Numbered from the stretch's first letter, positions 44,645 through 57,654 are shown. The stretch is 64,000 nt of DNA from Chlorokybus atmophyticus (GCA_009103225.1 RHPI01000773.1:332664-396663); one strand, 5' to 3'. Notes: a model not told the origin generated them from the sequence alone. A program made the numbers and translations.

Positions 44645-46395
44645 CTGAGGGGCGACAAGCTGGAGGACAAGGAGGAGAAGGTCATGGAGAAGGAGGTGGA
44701 GGAGGAGGGGGCTGATGACAGGGAGAGAGCCAAGAGGGAGGCTCGTGAAGGTAAGGAGGAGGAGCGCATGCATGCCGTGTGAAAGAGGCACTGACTGTTT
44801 GTGGCGAAAGATTGGTTGCATTATTACATCTGCTCTCTGACACAAGTAGAACAGAAACAACGGAGGCTTGCGCACAATCATGTGCATAATCTGTAGAGAT
44901 TATCCCACAACAGAAAGCTTAGTAGCATACCAAACACGCTGGTATTGTCATGAAGGTGCCTTGAAATAACCTCTTTTCAGTGCTTACTGACAAAACGACC
45001 AAGACCTCAACTATGCATTGGTACATGTAGATGCCCATGCATGCATGTGTGCATGCACAACCAGCAGGTGTGTTGCCAGTTGAAACCAACAGTACTGCAT
45101 GCTTTGTTGTGGCGGTCAAGTGCCTGCTGGAGAGGGCGAAGAAGAAAAGAAAGAAGATGAAGAAGATGACGATATCATTTATGTCAATCGCGCGCCAGTC
45201 CTGACACTTTGGGTCGCGGTACGTTCTGCTCAACAAATGTTTTTTGCACCTCTCTGTAACAACTCTTTTGCCACACGCACAGTCGTACGCACGCACACAC
45301 GTGCACATATTCTTTCAGGTGGTTGCTGAGAGAGAGGGCTACTGCTTTGATGAGGGCCTGACCTTTGGCAAGGTGATCGCAGGGCTCTATGCTCACAGGT
45401 GCTCTGCGTATTTATGTGTGCGTGTGCATGCTCATGCGCGTGCACATGTGCGTGTACACGTGCCTGCGCGTTCGCATGCGCATAAGTGTCAACCACATAT
45501 CATCACAGAAAGGCGAAGCACCTGGGCATAAGGGAGGAGAGGGGCCTCGCCGCTAGCCAGAGACGGCGCCGCGATGACCCCGACGTTTTCCACATCCCCG
45601 TCTTTGGCATTCACCTTGCTGCCAAGCGCACTCCTGAGGGCCTCCGTGCGCTCCAACACAGCGACGTAGGCCATGCGTTGTACTACAATCATACACTGTC
45701 TGTGCACTCTATGCGGCCAAGAAGAGACCAGTACCATCTTGTGTGCGTTTGTGTTGTCACAAGAACGGTGGCTTACACCCTACCCTTACACGTCGTGTGC
45801 TACTATATGCATATGAACCAAGCTCACTGACCCACATGTGTGCGTGCGCGCGCGTGCCTGTTGATTGTTACAGCCTGTATCTCCAGAGTCAGTGTGCGAG
45901 TACCTTAGGCACGCCTTCGGCAACAAGCTTCCCGTCGTGATAGGTGAGAGCAAGCCTTTCACCTTAGTCTACTCTCTCCAATGTACATGCACACCTCTGT
46001 GTCATGCGTTGGGTACACATATGAGGCACACCATCTTTTGTACACGCACGCACACGCTCGCACACGCACACTGCTCGCTGTGCGCAGATGCGATGCGTGA
46101 GCTTGCGGCGTCTTACAACCCAGACGAGATCAGCCGCGTGGCATACGACCTCTACACGGAGTTCCGCCCGCCTGTTGCCCCCGGACGTGCCGGGTGGGGA
46201 CAGAAGGGACCGCTGAGCCTCAGGAAGATACGCGAGCTGATGAAGAAGGCGCCGATGGTGAAGGTGAAGGGGAAGGTTGATGCGCGGCAAAATGTGATAG
46301 AACAGGATTTAAAGCAGGAGGATGCGAAGCAAGATGTGAAGCAGCAAGCGGTAAAGCAGCAGGACGTGAAACAGGATGTGAGGCAGAATGGTTAG
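44645..46395 (+). CDS. Paralogue 2 of the same uncharacterised family
   Basis: Exons ending 44750, then 45121-45218, 45319-45398, 45509-45665, 45874-45943 and 46088-46395, chain in phase. An acidic/basic N-terminal part (KLEDKEEKVMEKEVEEEG) leads into the same domain: VNRAPVLTLWVAVVAEREGYCFDEGLTFG, FGIHLAAKRTPEGLRALQHS, YLRHAFGNKLPVVI, FRPPV..GRAGWGQKGPLSLRKI. Intron positions match paralogue 1, plus one extra intron after YAH. It ends in a degenerate (V)KQQD/DVKQ repeat and TAG at 46393. No AT-hooks were found, but the first exons are uncertain and a start codon was not fixed. It arose by tandem duplication. Confidence 0.78.
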
Positions 46396-47002
46396 CAGCA
46401 GGATGTGAAGCAAGAGCATATGGAGTGAGTTTTGAGAGTGGGGACTTTACTATCTCTTGTGGCAATAACAGGAGTTGCGTGCTGGATGGATGAATGATAT
46501 GACAATGCGGAGCATGCAAAGAGAAACGCCGTAGCCAGTGCAGACACCTAGCCTTCATCGGTGCTGCCAAGTGTGCTTGATTGCATGGAACGTGTTACGC
46601 ACAAGTCATTGTTGACTAGTGATTGGATACGTTAACCAACCCCTATGCATTCTTGGGTTGTTGCGAAGATTGTCGCTACACATGTGCAAACGGAAGCTCG
46701 TGGTACTTGAAGACCCATCATATTCACTTATCCTTTTGTGACAGACGCACTGCCAAGGAGGAGTGTTCGGCAGAAGCTGTGGCACAGCACGGCGTCTTTG
46801 CCTGTTGCTGCCGTTGCTGCCACTTCATTGTGGTATAGTGTCCAATGAGATGGGGCTTATCACCAGGCCAACCTATTGTCACAAGGCAGAGTTGGTGTCA
46901 AGATTGATGATGTTATTGAAATCAACCTTCCATATGCTTGGACAAATAAGGGACGTGGCATCAAAACCAACAAAGAAGATGGCTACCATACCATAGCATG
47001 TG
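46396..47002. other. Convergent intergenic region
   Basis: A plus-strand frame at 46876-47085 overlaps the end of the minus-strand ARM gene and is not supported. Nothing else is seen. Confidence 0.45.
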
Positions 47003-49278
47003 TTATTGCTGTGAGACCGCCTGAGGCTGCTGCTGCAGCTCCACAATGGCGGGTCTCAATGTTGGGTTTGCGGCGAGCGACATGAACACTCCAGCAGCAA
47101 TTTCACGAACATCCCCGTCAGCGGACCTGGTGTTGGTCAACACAAAGTGATGAGAAGCATGAACTATGCTTGCAGCCAGAGAGGGATAATGTGCCACATT
47201 GAAGGCGCGAAGCGGTTATGGTTATGATAATGGTTGTGATAGCGGAGCGGATGACTGCTACTGGCATTGCAATGATAGACTTTGTTACAGCAAGTGCATA
47301 GCCTTACCGGACTAGGGTCATCAGCCGCTGTACAGCACCGTCTTCTGCTGCTAACTGTGCCTGAGCATCTGCACTGCCCAAGGATGAGCAGAGGAAGGTG
47401 AGGAGACAAGGCTGATGTGTGTATGTGTGTATGCGCATGCGCATGTGTGCGCGGGCGTGCATCCCATCAATCCGCACTCATTTCACTCAAGCACTCAACA
47501 TCAGACCACAGAGCATTCCCACCCATACAACAACTCATTGCATCCTCACCTGCTGCCAGTAAGCATGGCCAGAGCGAGCAGCACTCTCACCAACACCTCC
47601 TGTTCATCCGACCTCAACAACAGTGACGCGAGGGCTCGCACCAGACCCTGCAGCCACATGCACAAGAGTGACACAAGACCACTGTTGATGTTGTATCCGT
47701 TTGCAACTGGCTGGCAGTCATCACACCAGCCCAGCTCAATCCACTCTTGCGCATGCAACATTACAACATTTGCAAGGAGAACAAGCAGAGCTTCTGCTCG
47801 CAGTCTTGTAGAAAACACGCATGTTGAGTGTTGTGTTTTATTGCACGTGCATGACTGATTGCCTGATGCAGTGCCTTGCTTGTGCAACACACCTGGCGAA
47901 CCAGTGCTGTCCTTATTGACTCAACTGCACACAGCGCGCAAGCAGCGTCCGCGAGAGCCTCGTAAAGAACAGCTGCATGGTACAACACACACTCGCAGTC
48001 AAACATGACTTGCTTGATAACCCAAAGGCCCACACCATGGATGCTGCACAAGTCCCAGGCAATGTGTGTACTCACCGCTGACTGCTTGTTGCACGGCGTC
48101 TGCGAGTGCGCTGACCACATCAGCCGAGATAGCTGCCTGTGCACCCGCTTCGCTGTAACATGAGTATGAATATGGTATGGACATTGACCTTACCGAAATT
48201 GCATGCAGCTAATGACAACGGAGATGCCTGCATGCAAAGCTGGAAGCTGCACCTGTCGGAGATGGCACGAACCACGGCTGCGGCATTGACCTTTAATTGC
48301 TCTTCGTGAGACTCAGAAAACAGGAAAGATAGTACAACTGGCAACTGCAAGTCAGTGATGTCAATCTCCTTTTAACGCCATGAACAGACCAACATCATAG
48401 TGCAAAATCCTTTTCTCTGATCCACACCACATTGGCTCGTAGTATCTCCTTGACGTAGCCGGCATTTGCAATGCCTGCCAGTGCAGCGCAAGCATTCCTC
48501 TGCGCACACAGATAATAGACTTGTTCATAACACAAGCCTTCCCATGCATGTGTTGCTACTGGACATATGACTGAGACAGTCTTGACAACACCTGTGCAGC
48601 TTCATGATCTGATGATAGCAGGGTTGTGAGGGGTCCAACCTGTACAGTGCGTGGCAAGCAGTGGTCATTTTTCACGAACACATGAGTCAGTGCGACAGCT
48701 GTCAGTTGTCACCAGCATACCGCATTGGGTAAAGCGGCAGCAGCCTCTGGCCTTGAAGCCAACAACAGCACTGCTGCAGCTGCGCGTGCCGCCTCCGCAC
48801 GGTCCTGCGCAGATCGCCAGTGTGTGCGTGTGCGCGCGTGTGTGCGCGCATGCGTGTATGCAGCTGGAGATAACATGCTGAGAAACGTGACAAACGCCAC
48901 ATATGCAGTTATAGAACCAAGCAAACCAGTAATAACACATTCAAGCACGACAAATTATTGCTTATACTGCAGAAGGCATGGCAAACCAGACAACAACGCA
49001 AGCGTGAGTATCACACTGCTATGGGTAAGCATGCAAGTTGTCGTTATGCTAAGTATTGTGCTGATTGGGGCAACTAGCTACTGCTCGAAGTACAGGAAGC
49101 AAGCTTTTGAGCAATGTGCAAGCTCTTGAGGAATGTGCTTGTTGCGTGCGAGACATATTCACCTTTGTATAGCTGCGCACGCTTGTAAATATTGTACAAG
49201 TTCAGGAGAGTACCTGTGACTGCAATCTGCTTATCTCAGCTGAGGCCGATGCTGGAATGTCCAACGCACTTACAGCAG
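47003..49278 (-). CDS. Armadillo-repeat protein
   Basis: Ten exons chain in phase on the minus strand: 49278-49214, 48804-48721, 48639-48592, 48499-48428, 48344-48253, 48152-48076, 47972-47893, 47647-47550, 47373-47308 and 47126-47003 (TAA). The protein is a run of about 40-residue helical repeats, for example DRAEAARAAAAVLLLASRPE, VGPLTTLLSSDHEAAQ, RNACAALAGIANAGYVKEIL, EEQLKVNAAAVVRAISD, GLVRALASLLLRSDEQEVL and DVREIAAGVFMSLAANPTLR. This is the pattern of armadillo repeats, which form protein-binding superhelices. The N-terminal exon is uncertain; a frame beginning MPAAEGGKLADILARLLAPF at about 49530 is a candidate. No partner can be read from the sequence. Confidence 0.78.
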
Positions 49279-49898
49279 CTGCGGAAACAGAGACAGCAAA
49301 CAGTAAACAACTGCACCACACTCAAGTTGAGAACGACCTTGCTATGCAAAGTCACTTGAAATGAAGGCAATGGCTCTGCAGGTTGCGCACTGCAAGCTGA
49401 ACAAGCAAGCGAGCAATGACTTGTGTAAGTATTACACAAACAATCAAGTATTTGAGCCTTGAGCCAGCAAACAAGCGAGCAGAGAAGGGAGCAAGCAAAC
49501 GCGCGAGTATGTCAGCAAGCTTGCCACCTTCAGCTGCAGGCATCGCGCTTTTGCGTAAGCGGCGGCAATGCCGCTGCAAACGTCGCCACCACCGCTGCAG
49601 GCACACCTCGACCTGGCCTAGCCGGGCCGGTGGCCTGCTCTAGTCCGGCCTGGCACACCTTTTGAAAAACGTTTGGTGACTGTTCACAGACCGCTGGTTC
49701 CAGAGGACGCAATTCAGGGGTATCCTCTGCTGTATTGCAGGCATACGTTCCAGCAACTTGTAAAATATCGCGTTTCACTTGGTTCTGCGTTTCTCAGGTC
49801 CGTGACATCTTTCGCGGAAACGGGACAGATGAATGTAGTCTTCCACGCTTGCATAGGGTTGAGGCGGCGACGTTGGTGGCCGGCTGGGCGTTAAGCAC
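49279..49898. other. Divergent intergenic region with possible first ARM-gene exon
   Basis: It holds the minus-strand frame at about 49530-49440 that could start the ARM gene, and GC-rich sequence. The plus-strand frames here look like shadows. Confidence 0.4.
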
Positions 49899-52488
49899 AT
49901 GGCTACGCAGCATGCGAACGCAGGGCATGTTGTCAATGTTGAAACACAGGGCATAGTGGCTGAAGGACCGTCAGCTGCTGGCGTTGAGAGCAGAGCAGCC
50001 CAGTTCGAGGAGCGCTCCCAGCCAGCCGGGCCCAGCAACAGGGCCTGGCAGCCTCATTGCTATGAAGACGTGGAGGGTTTTGTGTTCTCTGGAAAGGGCC
50101 ACGTACCCAGGGTATAGTCCACATTGCTTGGTTGTTATCAATCACATGGTCTCGTTCATGCACATGCTGACTGGTAGGGCATCACGTCTGCAAGGATACG
50201 CAGAGTACGGGAACATGATAGCGAAAGCTTGCCTGCAATTCTAAACTGCGTGTTATGCACACAGTCATACGCATTGCCAATCCATCATTCGTGACGCACT
50301 GCTCAGCTCATGTTGCTGCGGTTCACAAATGCAACGTCATCTGTGCAGTTGCCAGGTATAGACTATGCAGTGACAACAGCATTCCAGTGAATATGCATAT
50401 TCATGCATTTCTTAAGCCGCTGCAGTAAGTAGTGTACCATGTTGGTAAGTGTGCTTGTGAGGTTGTAAGTAGTGCACCATATTAGTAAGTGAGGTTGTGA
50501 GGCTAATATATACGGAAAGCGTGCGGGTCCAGTTTACAAGAACCTTTCCAACCTTCCCACTGCGTGGAGTTTGCTGGTTTGCAAGCATTGACACAAGCAA
50601 AGCAGACGATTGGAATTGAGAGCATATATGTGCGTGCTGGTAGAGCAGAATGTTGCGCGCGGTGGCTGTTGCTGTCAAGTTGTCAAGTTGTGACAACACG
50701 CAAAGCTGCCTTTTCCAGCATAACTGATTCGCTGTCTCAGCAGATTGGTACACTCAACTATATGTTGGCCTTGTGCACTTGCTGTCATGCAGTTCTGCAC
50801 CTGTGTTGCATGCATTTTGATTGTATCGTGTGCATGTTGGGATGCAGGAGGATGAAGCTGGAGTAGTTGTGCTTGGCCCGGATGGCTCGCTGTTTGTGGG
50901 TTTGCCGCCAGATGCAATTGCAAAGCAGAAGCGCCGTGCTGAAGAAGAGCAGGCCAATGCTAATTTGGAGTCAACATACGGTGAGCTTAACATCATGGGC
51001 AAAGCAGGCTGCCACTCGTGCATGCCGCATCGAGCGTGCGGTGGGTTTGAAGACAGGACAATAGATACGCAACAGACGCTGAATTGTAAGCGGGTAGTAT
51101 ATACAACCTTTCTTTCTATGATCATGCTAGTACTCTTGTCTATACATAGTTTGAGCAAGAGGAAAAAGAATGTTACAGTTCTACAGCCTTGTGTGGCTTG
51201 CATGCATCGATGGCTCCAACATGTGGACAGGAAACATATATTATGCTTGTGTTGCAGAGACAGCACTTGGGGCTCGAGAGCCGGTGTTGCCATTGACAGC
51301 CAATGATGCAAACCAAGTACCCCTCGCCTTCCAGGTTGGCTGTTGTTCCTTGATTGGAAAGTAAAAGTTGGTTAGTTGAATTGGGTGCACATGTCAAGCA
51401 TACATCTGTTGCAGCTTGTAATTATTACACGCCATCAGCTTGCATCCCAGGCAAGCTTTATGTTTACGAAGTGCGTAAAGTGTTGATATGCTTTCTTCAG
51501 ATGCGACCATTGGTGGCAATTGCCTTTGCAGATGCTTCACAGGCGACGAGTACGAGCACTGATGCTACTATTGGTTGTGGACCTTGCATACGCGATAGCG
51601 TCCTTTGCTGTTGATCAATCCCACAATGACCCTTCACCTCCTCCTCCTCCCTCATGGCTCAGCCCGCCTCCGCTATCATCAACGCGCGGTTTCTTCACCA
51701 ACAATGGGCCCACGTTTCTGGACTATGCGCAGCTCGTGTCCCATGTGATAGTCAACGTCATTGGCATGGCCGCCTGTGATGCTAGCGCGCGGTCGATGAC
51801 GGTGTTTTTGGTGCTGGAGGTTGTCATCACGGCACTGTCGGCAGTGCAGAAGCTGACGCCCATTCTGTTCATACGCATTATCATCATCCTGATCGCCGTG
51901 CAGGTCAGCCCAGCGCGCGATGGGGTTGTGATGCGTTGTTTTTGATGAATCCAATGATTATGGCATCACCTTGTGTTATCATTGTCTGCTGATATGTCGT
52001 GTCGTGTCGTGTCGTGTAATGTCAGTCAACACAACTTGCATTGCTTTGCAGGTAAGGTCAGGCATGATTGCCATGGCTGCCATGAGGCGGAGTCCCGACT
52101 CGCAGACAGCTTCACGCTTGCTCGCTCGTCTCAGGGTAAGCGTAGCTTAGGTGCTTACATTTTAGACCTAGCAGCACTTAAGCTGCCGTGCACCATCACA
52201 CCAGACACACCACACCAATGCTCGCTGTCCATTTACTCCTTGTGGATATCAATTTCCACTTCTGTACAGGAGTGGTTGGGGCGAACTTCACCACGTGACG
52301 GCCCCACTTCATCCCAGTCTTTGCCAGAGCAACAGCGAGTCTCAGTGCAGTCCAACAACGTAGTACAAAACCCTGCTGTGTTGCAATCGCATGCGCGCTT
52401 GTACACAAGCCACCTGTTGCTGCACTTATTTCGGCATCCACCTGACCAGAGCAGAGTTCATCGGGATGCTATTCATAGTGCGCCTTAA
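49899..52488 (+). CDS. Four-pass membrane protein of unknown family
   Basis: The ATG at 49899 starts a hydrophilic, disordered N-terminal tail (Ala/Gln/Glu/Pro-rich) ending at an AGG|GTATAG donor near 50110. In-phase exons follow: about 50849-50982 (GVVVLGPDGSLFVGLPPDAI, then a charged KQKRRAEEEQ helix), about 51262-51332 (ALGAREPVLPLTAND), about 51531-51903, 52053-52136 and 52270-52488 (TAA). The fourth exon encodes four hydrophobic segments: RALMLLLVVDLAYAIASFAV, LVSHVIVNVIGMAA, VFLVLEVVITALSAV and ILFIRIIIILIAVQV. A Pro-rich loop (SPPPPPSWLSPPP) separates the first two. The tails should face the cytosol. It resembles small tetraspan membrane proteins in layout only; no family motif was recognised. 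Confidence 0.6.
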
Positions 52489-53587
52489 TACTGAGTACTT
52501 CTAGCATTGTAGTCTACAGGATATGCTTATGCAGCGTGTGTGTGTGCAGGTTGTTACATTACATTGTTGGTCTTTGTTACATAGCACATCATCGCTGTGC
52601 CAGGCTGTTGTGGCTGTGTGTTTCGCGAGTAGTTAGCAATAGGCATGTGTCTACAATTGCGTAGGTTGCCTTGGACGCCATGACAGGAGTATCTAGACCG
52701 CTTTCATAGATGCAGTCAATGTGGCGACCACATCAACAAAGCACTATTGTTACAACGCATCAACTGCGAGCCGAACATTGGCGACACTTGGGTATATGTT
52801 TGATGTACTGACCAATGCACAAGAGTTGACTTGAGTGCACGTGTATGATATGCAGTTGGACAAGTGCAATTCAGTACGAGTGGTGCAATGCTGCAAGGTG
52901 ATCCTACCCAAACCATACCTCACATGTGTTGGTTGTAAGCAAGTACATGTGCTGCATGAGTGCTTATGACTTGAATCGGTTAATCTTGTGAAAAGTTCAT
53001 GACATATCGGCTCTTCCATTCCGTCTGCCGCAGTGCATACAGCGGCCTCCTATGTTATGAGAGGCGTTGTGTGCGGACTGTGCATGTTGTTGCCACATGA
53101 CTTATCGACTCCTCTAACATCGGTATTCTAAAAAGAACAAAGAACAAAAGCAGCTGCACCAGGCTACTGTCATCTTCGGTAAGGTTGTGTGCTATTCATG
53201 CCTTGCATGCGACAGAATCAAGCGCAACAGCACAAGACTGCCAACACCAACATGAGTGATGCAGTGTTGCATGCAGATCCTACCCACAAGTTACCTCGCG
53301 TTTACCATAAAAGTAGATGTGCTGCATGCCGTGACTATGCATTGGCCACCTGTGCCAGCCGTATGAGATATTCATGACATTCATGATATGCCTCTCATCG
53401 TTTTCTAGAATTGACTCATTGTTTGAGACAGACTGGTTACAACTTGAATTGGACTGACCACCATACATGAACAATTGCACCTGATGTCCTGTAGCTTCAA
53501 TAGCACTAACACTGACAATGTGCGGTCTCTAGGATATGAAACCTTACGCGTTCACTGCAAAACCAACATAGCAGCCACTAACCAAAG
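52489..53587. other. Convergent intergenic region
   Basis: No supported gene. Sequence is balanced to AT-rich with no striking repeat. Confidence 0.5.
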
Positions 53588-54818
53588 TCACCGCGCGGGA
53601 CCGCGCGTTGCTCTGTCCTGGGACCCGCCCCTCCTCGGGTCCCGCGACCGGCCAAAGTAGTTGCCTGTCATAAACCTGCGTGCAGTAAAGTCATAATCAA
53701 ACACCACAAACAGTTCACACCTATGGTTGTGTGAGAGTGCTACTGGCATACACACAACGTTGTATTAACGGATGTTGTACTTACCATATGAAAGGTATAG
53801 CTAACAAGCCTCGCCAACCGAGGAATACTACCGCTGCAATGACTGCGCAATAGTATTTCGCCGGCACCTGAGTTGTATTATAGTGATGTGAACTGAAGTG
53901 CGACATCATGTCATACCAAGTTTGTAGACATAGCCATAACTACCTGCAACCCAAATATAGCAGCATCTGGTAGGTTTAGCAGCGCTGTGCCGGGCGGCTG
54001 GTGAACCAATCTGATGGCAGATAACAGACATTACCTATACAAGTAACATGCACATCACAAGCTGACACTGAACAGTCGATTACAACTGTGTATGCGGAGA
54101 GAGACGTATGCGCACACACATGCACATGCATGTGCACATACACATGCATGCATACAAGCATGCACTTGGGCAAAGTACATGTATCGTTTTACCACAACCA
54201 GTGCCAAAACACGTGCATGCACGCGCACACATGCGTGAGCATGCACACATGCACATACGCGCACACAAGCGCACGTGCCCGCGCATAGCGTATGTACATC
54301 TTTTACACAACCGATGCCAAATATAAATACCCAGATGTTGAGGTTGTCATGCACGAGGAGTACCAAGATTTCACTCACTTCAAGGGTGGTGCATTCCAGT
54401 CAAATGCTCCCGATATGCCTGTTTGAGGCTGAGGCGCCTGAGGCGCTTGCCCGCCTGAATAAAACAATGCAATAGTATATGTCATGCAAACGCACGCCGT
54501 GACAAACAACAACCCTTGACATTCTGTCGGACCAGCAGTGGTTGTTCTTGTGTTAGTGGATGATGACGCCAAAGGCGTTGCATAAGACGTTGAAGCGGTG
54601 GCCTGCGTGCGGCTGCGTGCCGCTATAGCCCTCGGATCATCATCTGCATATGTAAGAAAATGAATGACTGGAATAAGATCAACAATGTTTGAATTTCTAC
54701 GTCACTTTACTACTTCATCAAGCTTGCACAATCCTGCATGTCAGCATACACTCCGTTGGCAAGCACACTGCCTGCATCGCTCACCTGGTACAATCTCGCC
54801 GTTGATGATACGCACCAT
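53588..54818 (-). CDS. FAM241-like small single-pass membrane protein
   Basis: The start MVRIINGEIVPDDDPRA (54818, first exon to 54785, second from 54643) matches the conserved N-terminus of the animal FAM241 family (DUF4605), which reads MVRILANGEIVQDDDPR. The middle is Ser/Thr/Gln/Pro-rich linker (54643-54514 and 54454-54381). One junction there does not follow the GT rule in the correct frame. A further exon (about 54013-53945) gives LVHQPPGTALLNLPDAAIFG. The exon at about 53868-53788 holds the single membrane helix YYCAVIAAVVFLGWRGLLAI, ending in the family's Gly-x-Arg-Gly-Leu-Leu. A last exon gives WFMTGNYFGRSRDPRRGG with TGA at 53588. Family members are endomembrane proteins of poorly known function. 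Confidence 0.72.
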
Positions 54819-55216
54819 CGCCTCTCCGCCGCCACCGCCGCCGGCAACACCGTCGCGCACACCGCCGGCGATGCTGCCAACAACCACCGCCTGCAGATGT
54901 GCTATAAGAATAAACATGACCATTAGCTCGTGCGTTTCGTTCCGAATTGATGACTCATAATGAACGACGAGACACGATTTGTGTCAGTTTGGCACGGCCA
55001 AGCTTCATGTTTTTTCGATGCTTCGATGCTTATTTCCAGTGCGTGACGTCCTTCCATCACTAATTTGCAACGACTGACAGTGACGCTGACTGCGACACTG
55101 ACGCTGCGGGTACAGCCTTGGTTGCTGCTCGCAGCATTTGGCATTGCTTCCGTGCACATCCGCGGCGACGTTGCTGGTAGGGTCGTCCTGTGCGCCCGCT
55201 TGTATAGCTAGCGGAA
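54819..55216. other. Divergent promoter region of FAM241-like and SR-protein genes
   Basis: The minus-strand frame upstream of the FAM241-like ATG (Ala/Gly-rich) may be 5' UTR. No TATA box was assigned. Confidence 0.45.
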
Positions 55217-57654
55217 ATGCCCAAGGTGCGTTTGTTGCCGTGCTCCGCTCGCCTTTGCAGCGCTGCAGTTGGTCACCTGCATCAAAACTTGTTGCACAAC
55301 CCTAATTCTGGCTTGCTGTGTTGACATGCTTGCATTCGTTGCTTGACTTTTGTGTCTTTGCATCATCACACTGGAGATTAACAATGCCTGTGTTCTGAAT
55401 CTTTCTCATCCGCTGTGGCAGAGCGAGTCCCCCCCTCCTCGCAGGCGCCGCAGGTATGGTAAACACTGCAGGCATTTGCTGCTGTTTCGGGCTACTTGGC
55501 TACTTCCTTAGTTCCCAATTGATTACCAATGTTGTGTGCCGCATCGGTATGGTTGTCGCTACTAAAGTCATGCCAATGACAGGGCAGTTGATCCTGATTG
55601 TGAAGGCTTTGTGCATACATGACTAGGGGCTTGCAAGCCATGTGCAGTAGCTTTGCACTTGCATGTACTGTTTTCAGCAGCTTCAGTGCATTCATCTCCA
55701 GTGCATTGGACAGCGGTGCCTGCTAAACCCTGCAGTACTGCCTTGCTGCAGGGTTTGGAAAAAGTACTTGTGTGCTCCTTGTTTGCATTTGCACATGTGG
55801 CACTCACAGCTAATATTGCACTGTGTTCGCAGCCCATCAAAGTCGCCCTCAAGATCCCCTCCTCCCAAAAAGCGCGATGACGACGAGTAAGTGCATAACC
55901 AACACACACACAGAGAGCGGTGTCAATTACATCTTGTTGCGATGTAGTGCAGCTGCAATATTGCCCGACTGTCACACTCATATGCATATTGTCCCCTTTT
56001 CTGCGCAGAAACTCAATAAACCCCGGCAACAATTTGTATGTGTCTGGACTTTCGGTCCGCGTCACTGAGGAGCAGCTCAGGACGCACTTTGAAAAGGAGG
56101 GCAAGGCAAGCAGCTGTTTGCGATGATCAGCGATGGTTCTTTGGCAAACTGTGCCATTATGTGCACAGGCGTGCCTGCACGCATGCGTGCATGTGTACGT
56201 CTGCGAGCGTGCGCGAGATTGTGACTGTGAAAGAGCGTTGCTTCATGGCTTTATGTTGAGTGCAGGTCTTGGACGCAAGGCTAGTGCTTGACCCGCGCAC
56301 AAAGGAGTCGCGAGGGTTTGGTTTTGTCACGATGGCAACACTGGAGGACGCCGACCGTGCTGTCAAGTACCTCAACAAAAGCGTCCTGGAAGGCCGCGTG
56401 CTGGCGTGCGAGAAGGTGAGCACCAGTACATATGTGGTGATGGGTGAATATATAATTAGACAGATGCATGTGGCTTGCATGTGGCGCGCGTGCTATCATT
56501 TCTCCAAACTGAGCGTTGGCTGTGGCCAGTTCAAGCTGTATATAGCCCTTTGCTACTGCAACAACATCAACATCATCAGCAACAACTTCATCAACTACTT
56601 CATCAACATCATCATCAACAGCCACAGCCACAGCAACAGCAACATGTGTGCGATGATGGTCTGATCTCCCTCGACTGTGCTTCATCGGCCCCAACCCACT
56701 GCTAGTTTGGAAGTTGATGGCTCCAACAACACAAGTCCATCCTGTCGTCACCGTCGTCCAACAGCGTCCAATACCAACGCTGTGAATACTGCATGCATTG
56801 TTATGTGCACCTACGAGCCTGGCTCTTTGGCCGCTGGTACCTTGTGCATGCATTGTGACATGTTGCATGCATGGTTGCGTGTGTAGACAATGGCTGTCGT
56901 GTCAGGCAAAAAGAAAACGTGAGAGAACACCCACACCAGGCTCTTACTTGGGCATGCGTGGTCAGCGTGATTCAGGTGATTGCCCTATCCGTTGTTACTG
57001 CGCGCAAGTATATTTACATGCTGCTTGCCCGTGTGTGCGCGTGCGTGCGCTCACAGGCCCGACGCATCAAACCTCGGCCCCAAACCCCCGGAAAGTATCT
57101 CGGTTCACGCTCGGGTGTAGGTGGGTGCCTATCACCCCAGCAGATAAGATAGAGTTGTAGTAGTTGGGTGTGTCTGTGTTATTTCCGCAGCATGGTTGTT
57201 GGCTAGAACTGACCAAAACCTGTCGCATATGTGTGAGTCGGCGCTCTCTTTGCACAAGGAGGAATGTCTTTGGGTGCAATGCTTGTTTGGGGAATTGGTT
57301 GAGTAGGTCGAGTAGGACAGGTTGCGCAGTGTTGGGTTACCATGCATGGGTAGTGGAGCTGGTTCAGGCACAGGGCCGATTCCTGTGAAGGCGTAGCTGC
57401 ATCACATTATGTGAACGCGTGCGAGAGAATGTTGCCTAACCCTCGCAACGCGTGTGTCTGCAGGACCGGAGCCCTCGAGGGGTGGCCGAGACGACCGTGA
57501 CCACAGGGATCGTGACCGTGACCGCGATTACCGGGACAGGGACAGGGACCACCCCCGGGACTCACACAGGCGCCGGACATCCCCACGTTACTCCCCTTAT
57601 GGCCGCCGCAGATCCCGCTCAAGGTCCCCCCGCTACTCCCCGTACAGGCGCTGA
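55217..57654 (+). CDS. Tra2/SR45a-like splicing factor with one RRM
   Basis: The protein binds exonic enhancers in pre-mRNA through its RRM and recruits the spliceosome through Arg/Ser tails. Exons: 55217-55225 (MPK), 55423-55453, 55833-55886, 56009-56105, 56266-56415, 56906 to about 57008, 57057 to about 57114 and 57464-57654. The short N-terminal RS region (SPSKSPSRSPPPKKR) leads to the RRM with RNP2 NNLYVSGLS and RNP1 RGFGFVTM. A linker follows with two TPGxYLG repeats (RTPTPGSYLGMRG and PQTPGKYLG), a hallmark of Tra2 linkers. The C-terminal tail is rich in Arg-Asp and Arg-Ser (DRDRDRDYRD, RYSPYGRRRSRSRSPRYSPY). The intron after 56105 is GC-AG. The junction after about 56975 is uncertain. 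It is probably nuclear. Confidence 0.88.
55725..55756. repeat. Hairpin, 11-bp arms, 10-nt loop
   Basis: AAACCCTGCAG and CTGCAGGGTTT are exact reverse complements, inside an intron of the Tra2-like gene. Confidence 0.85.
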
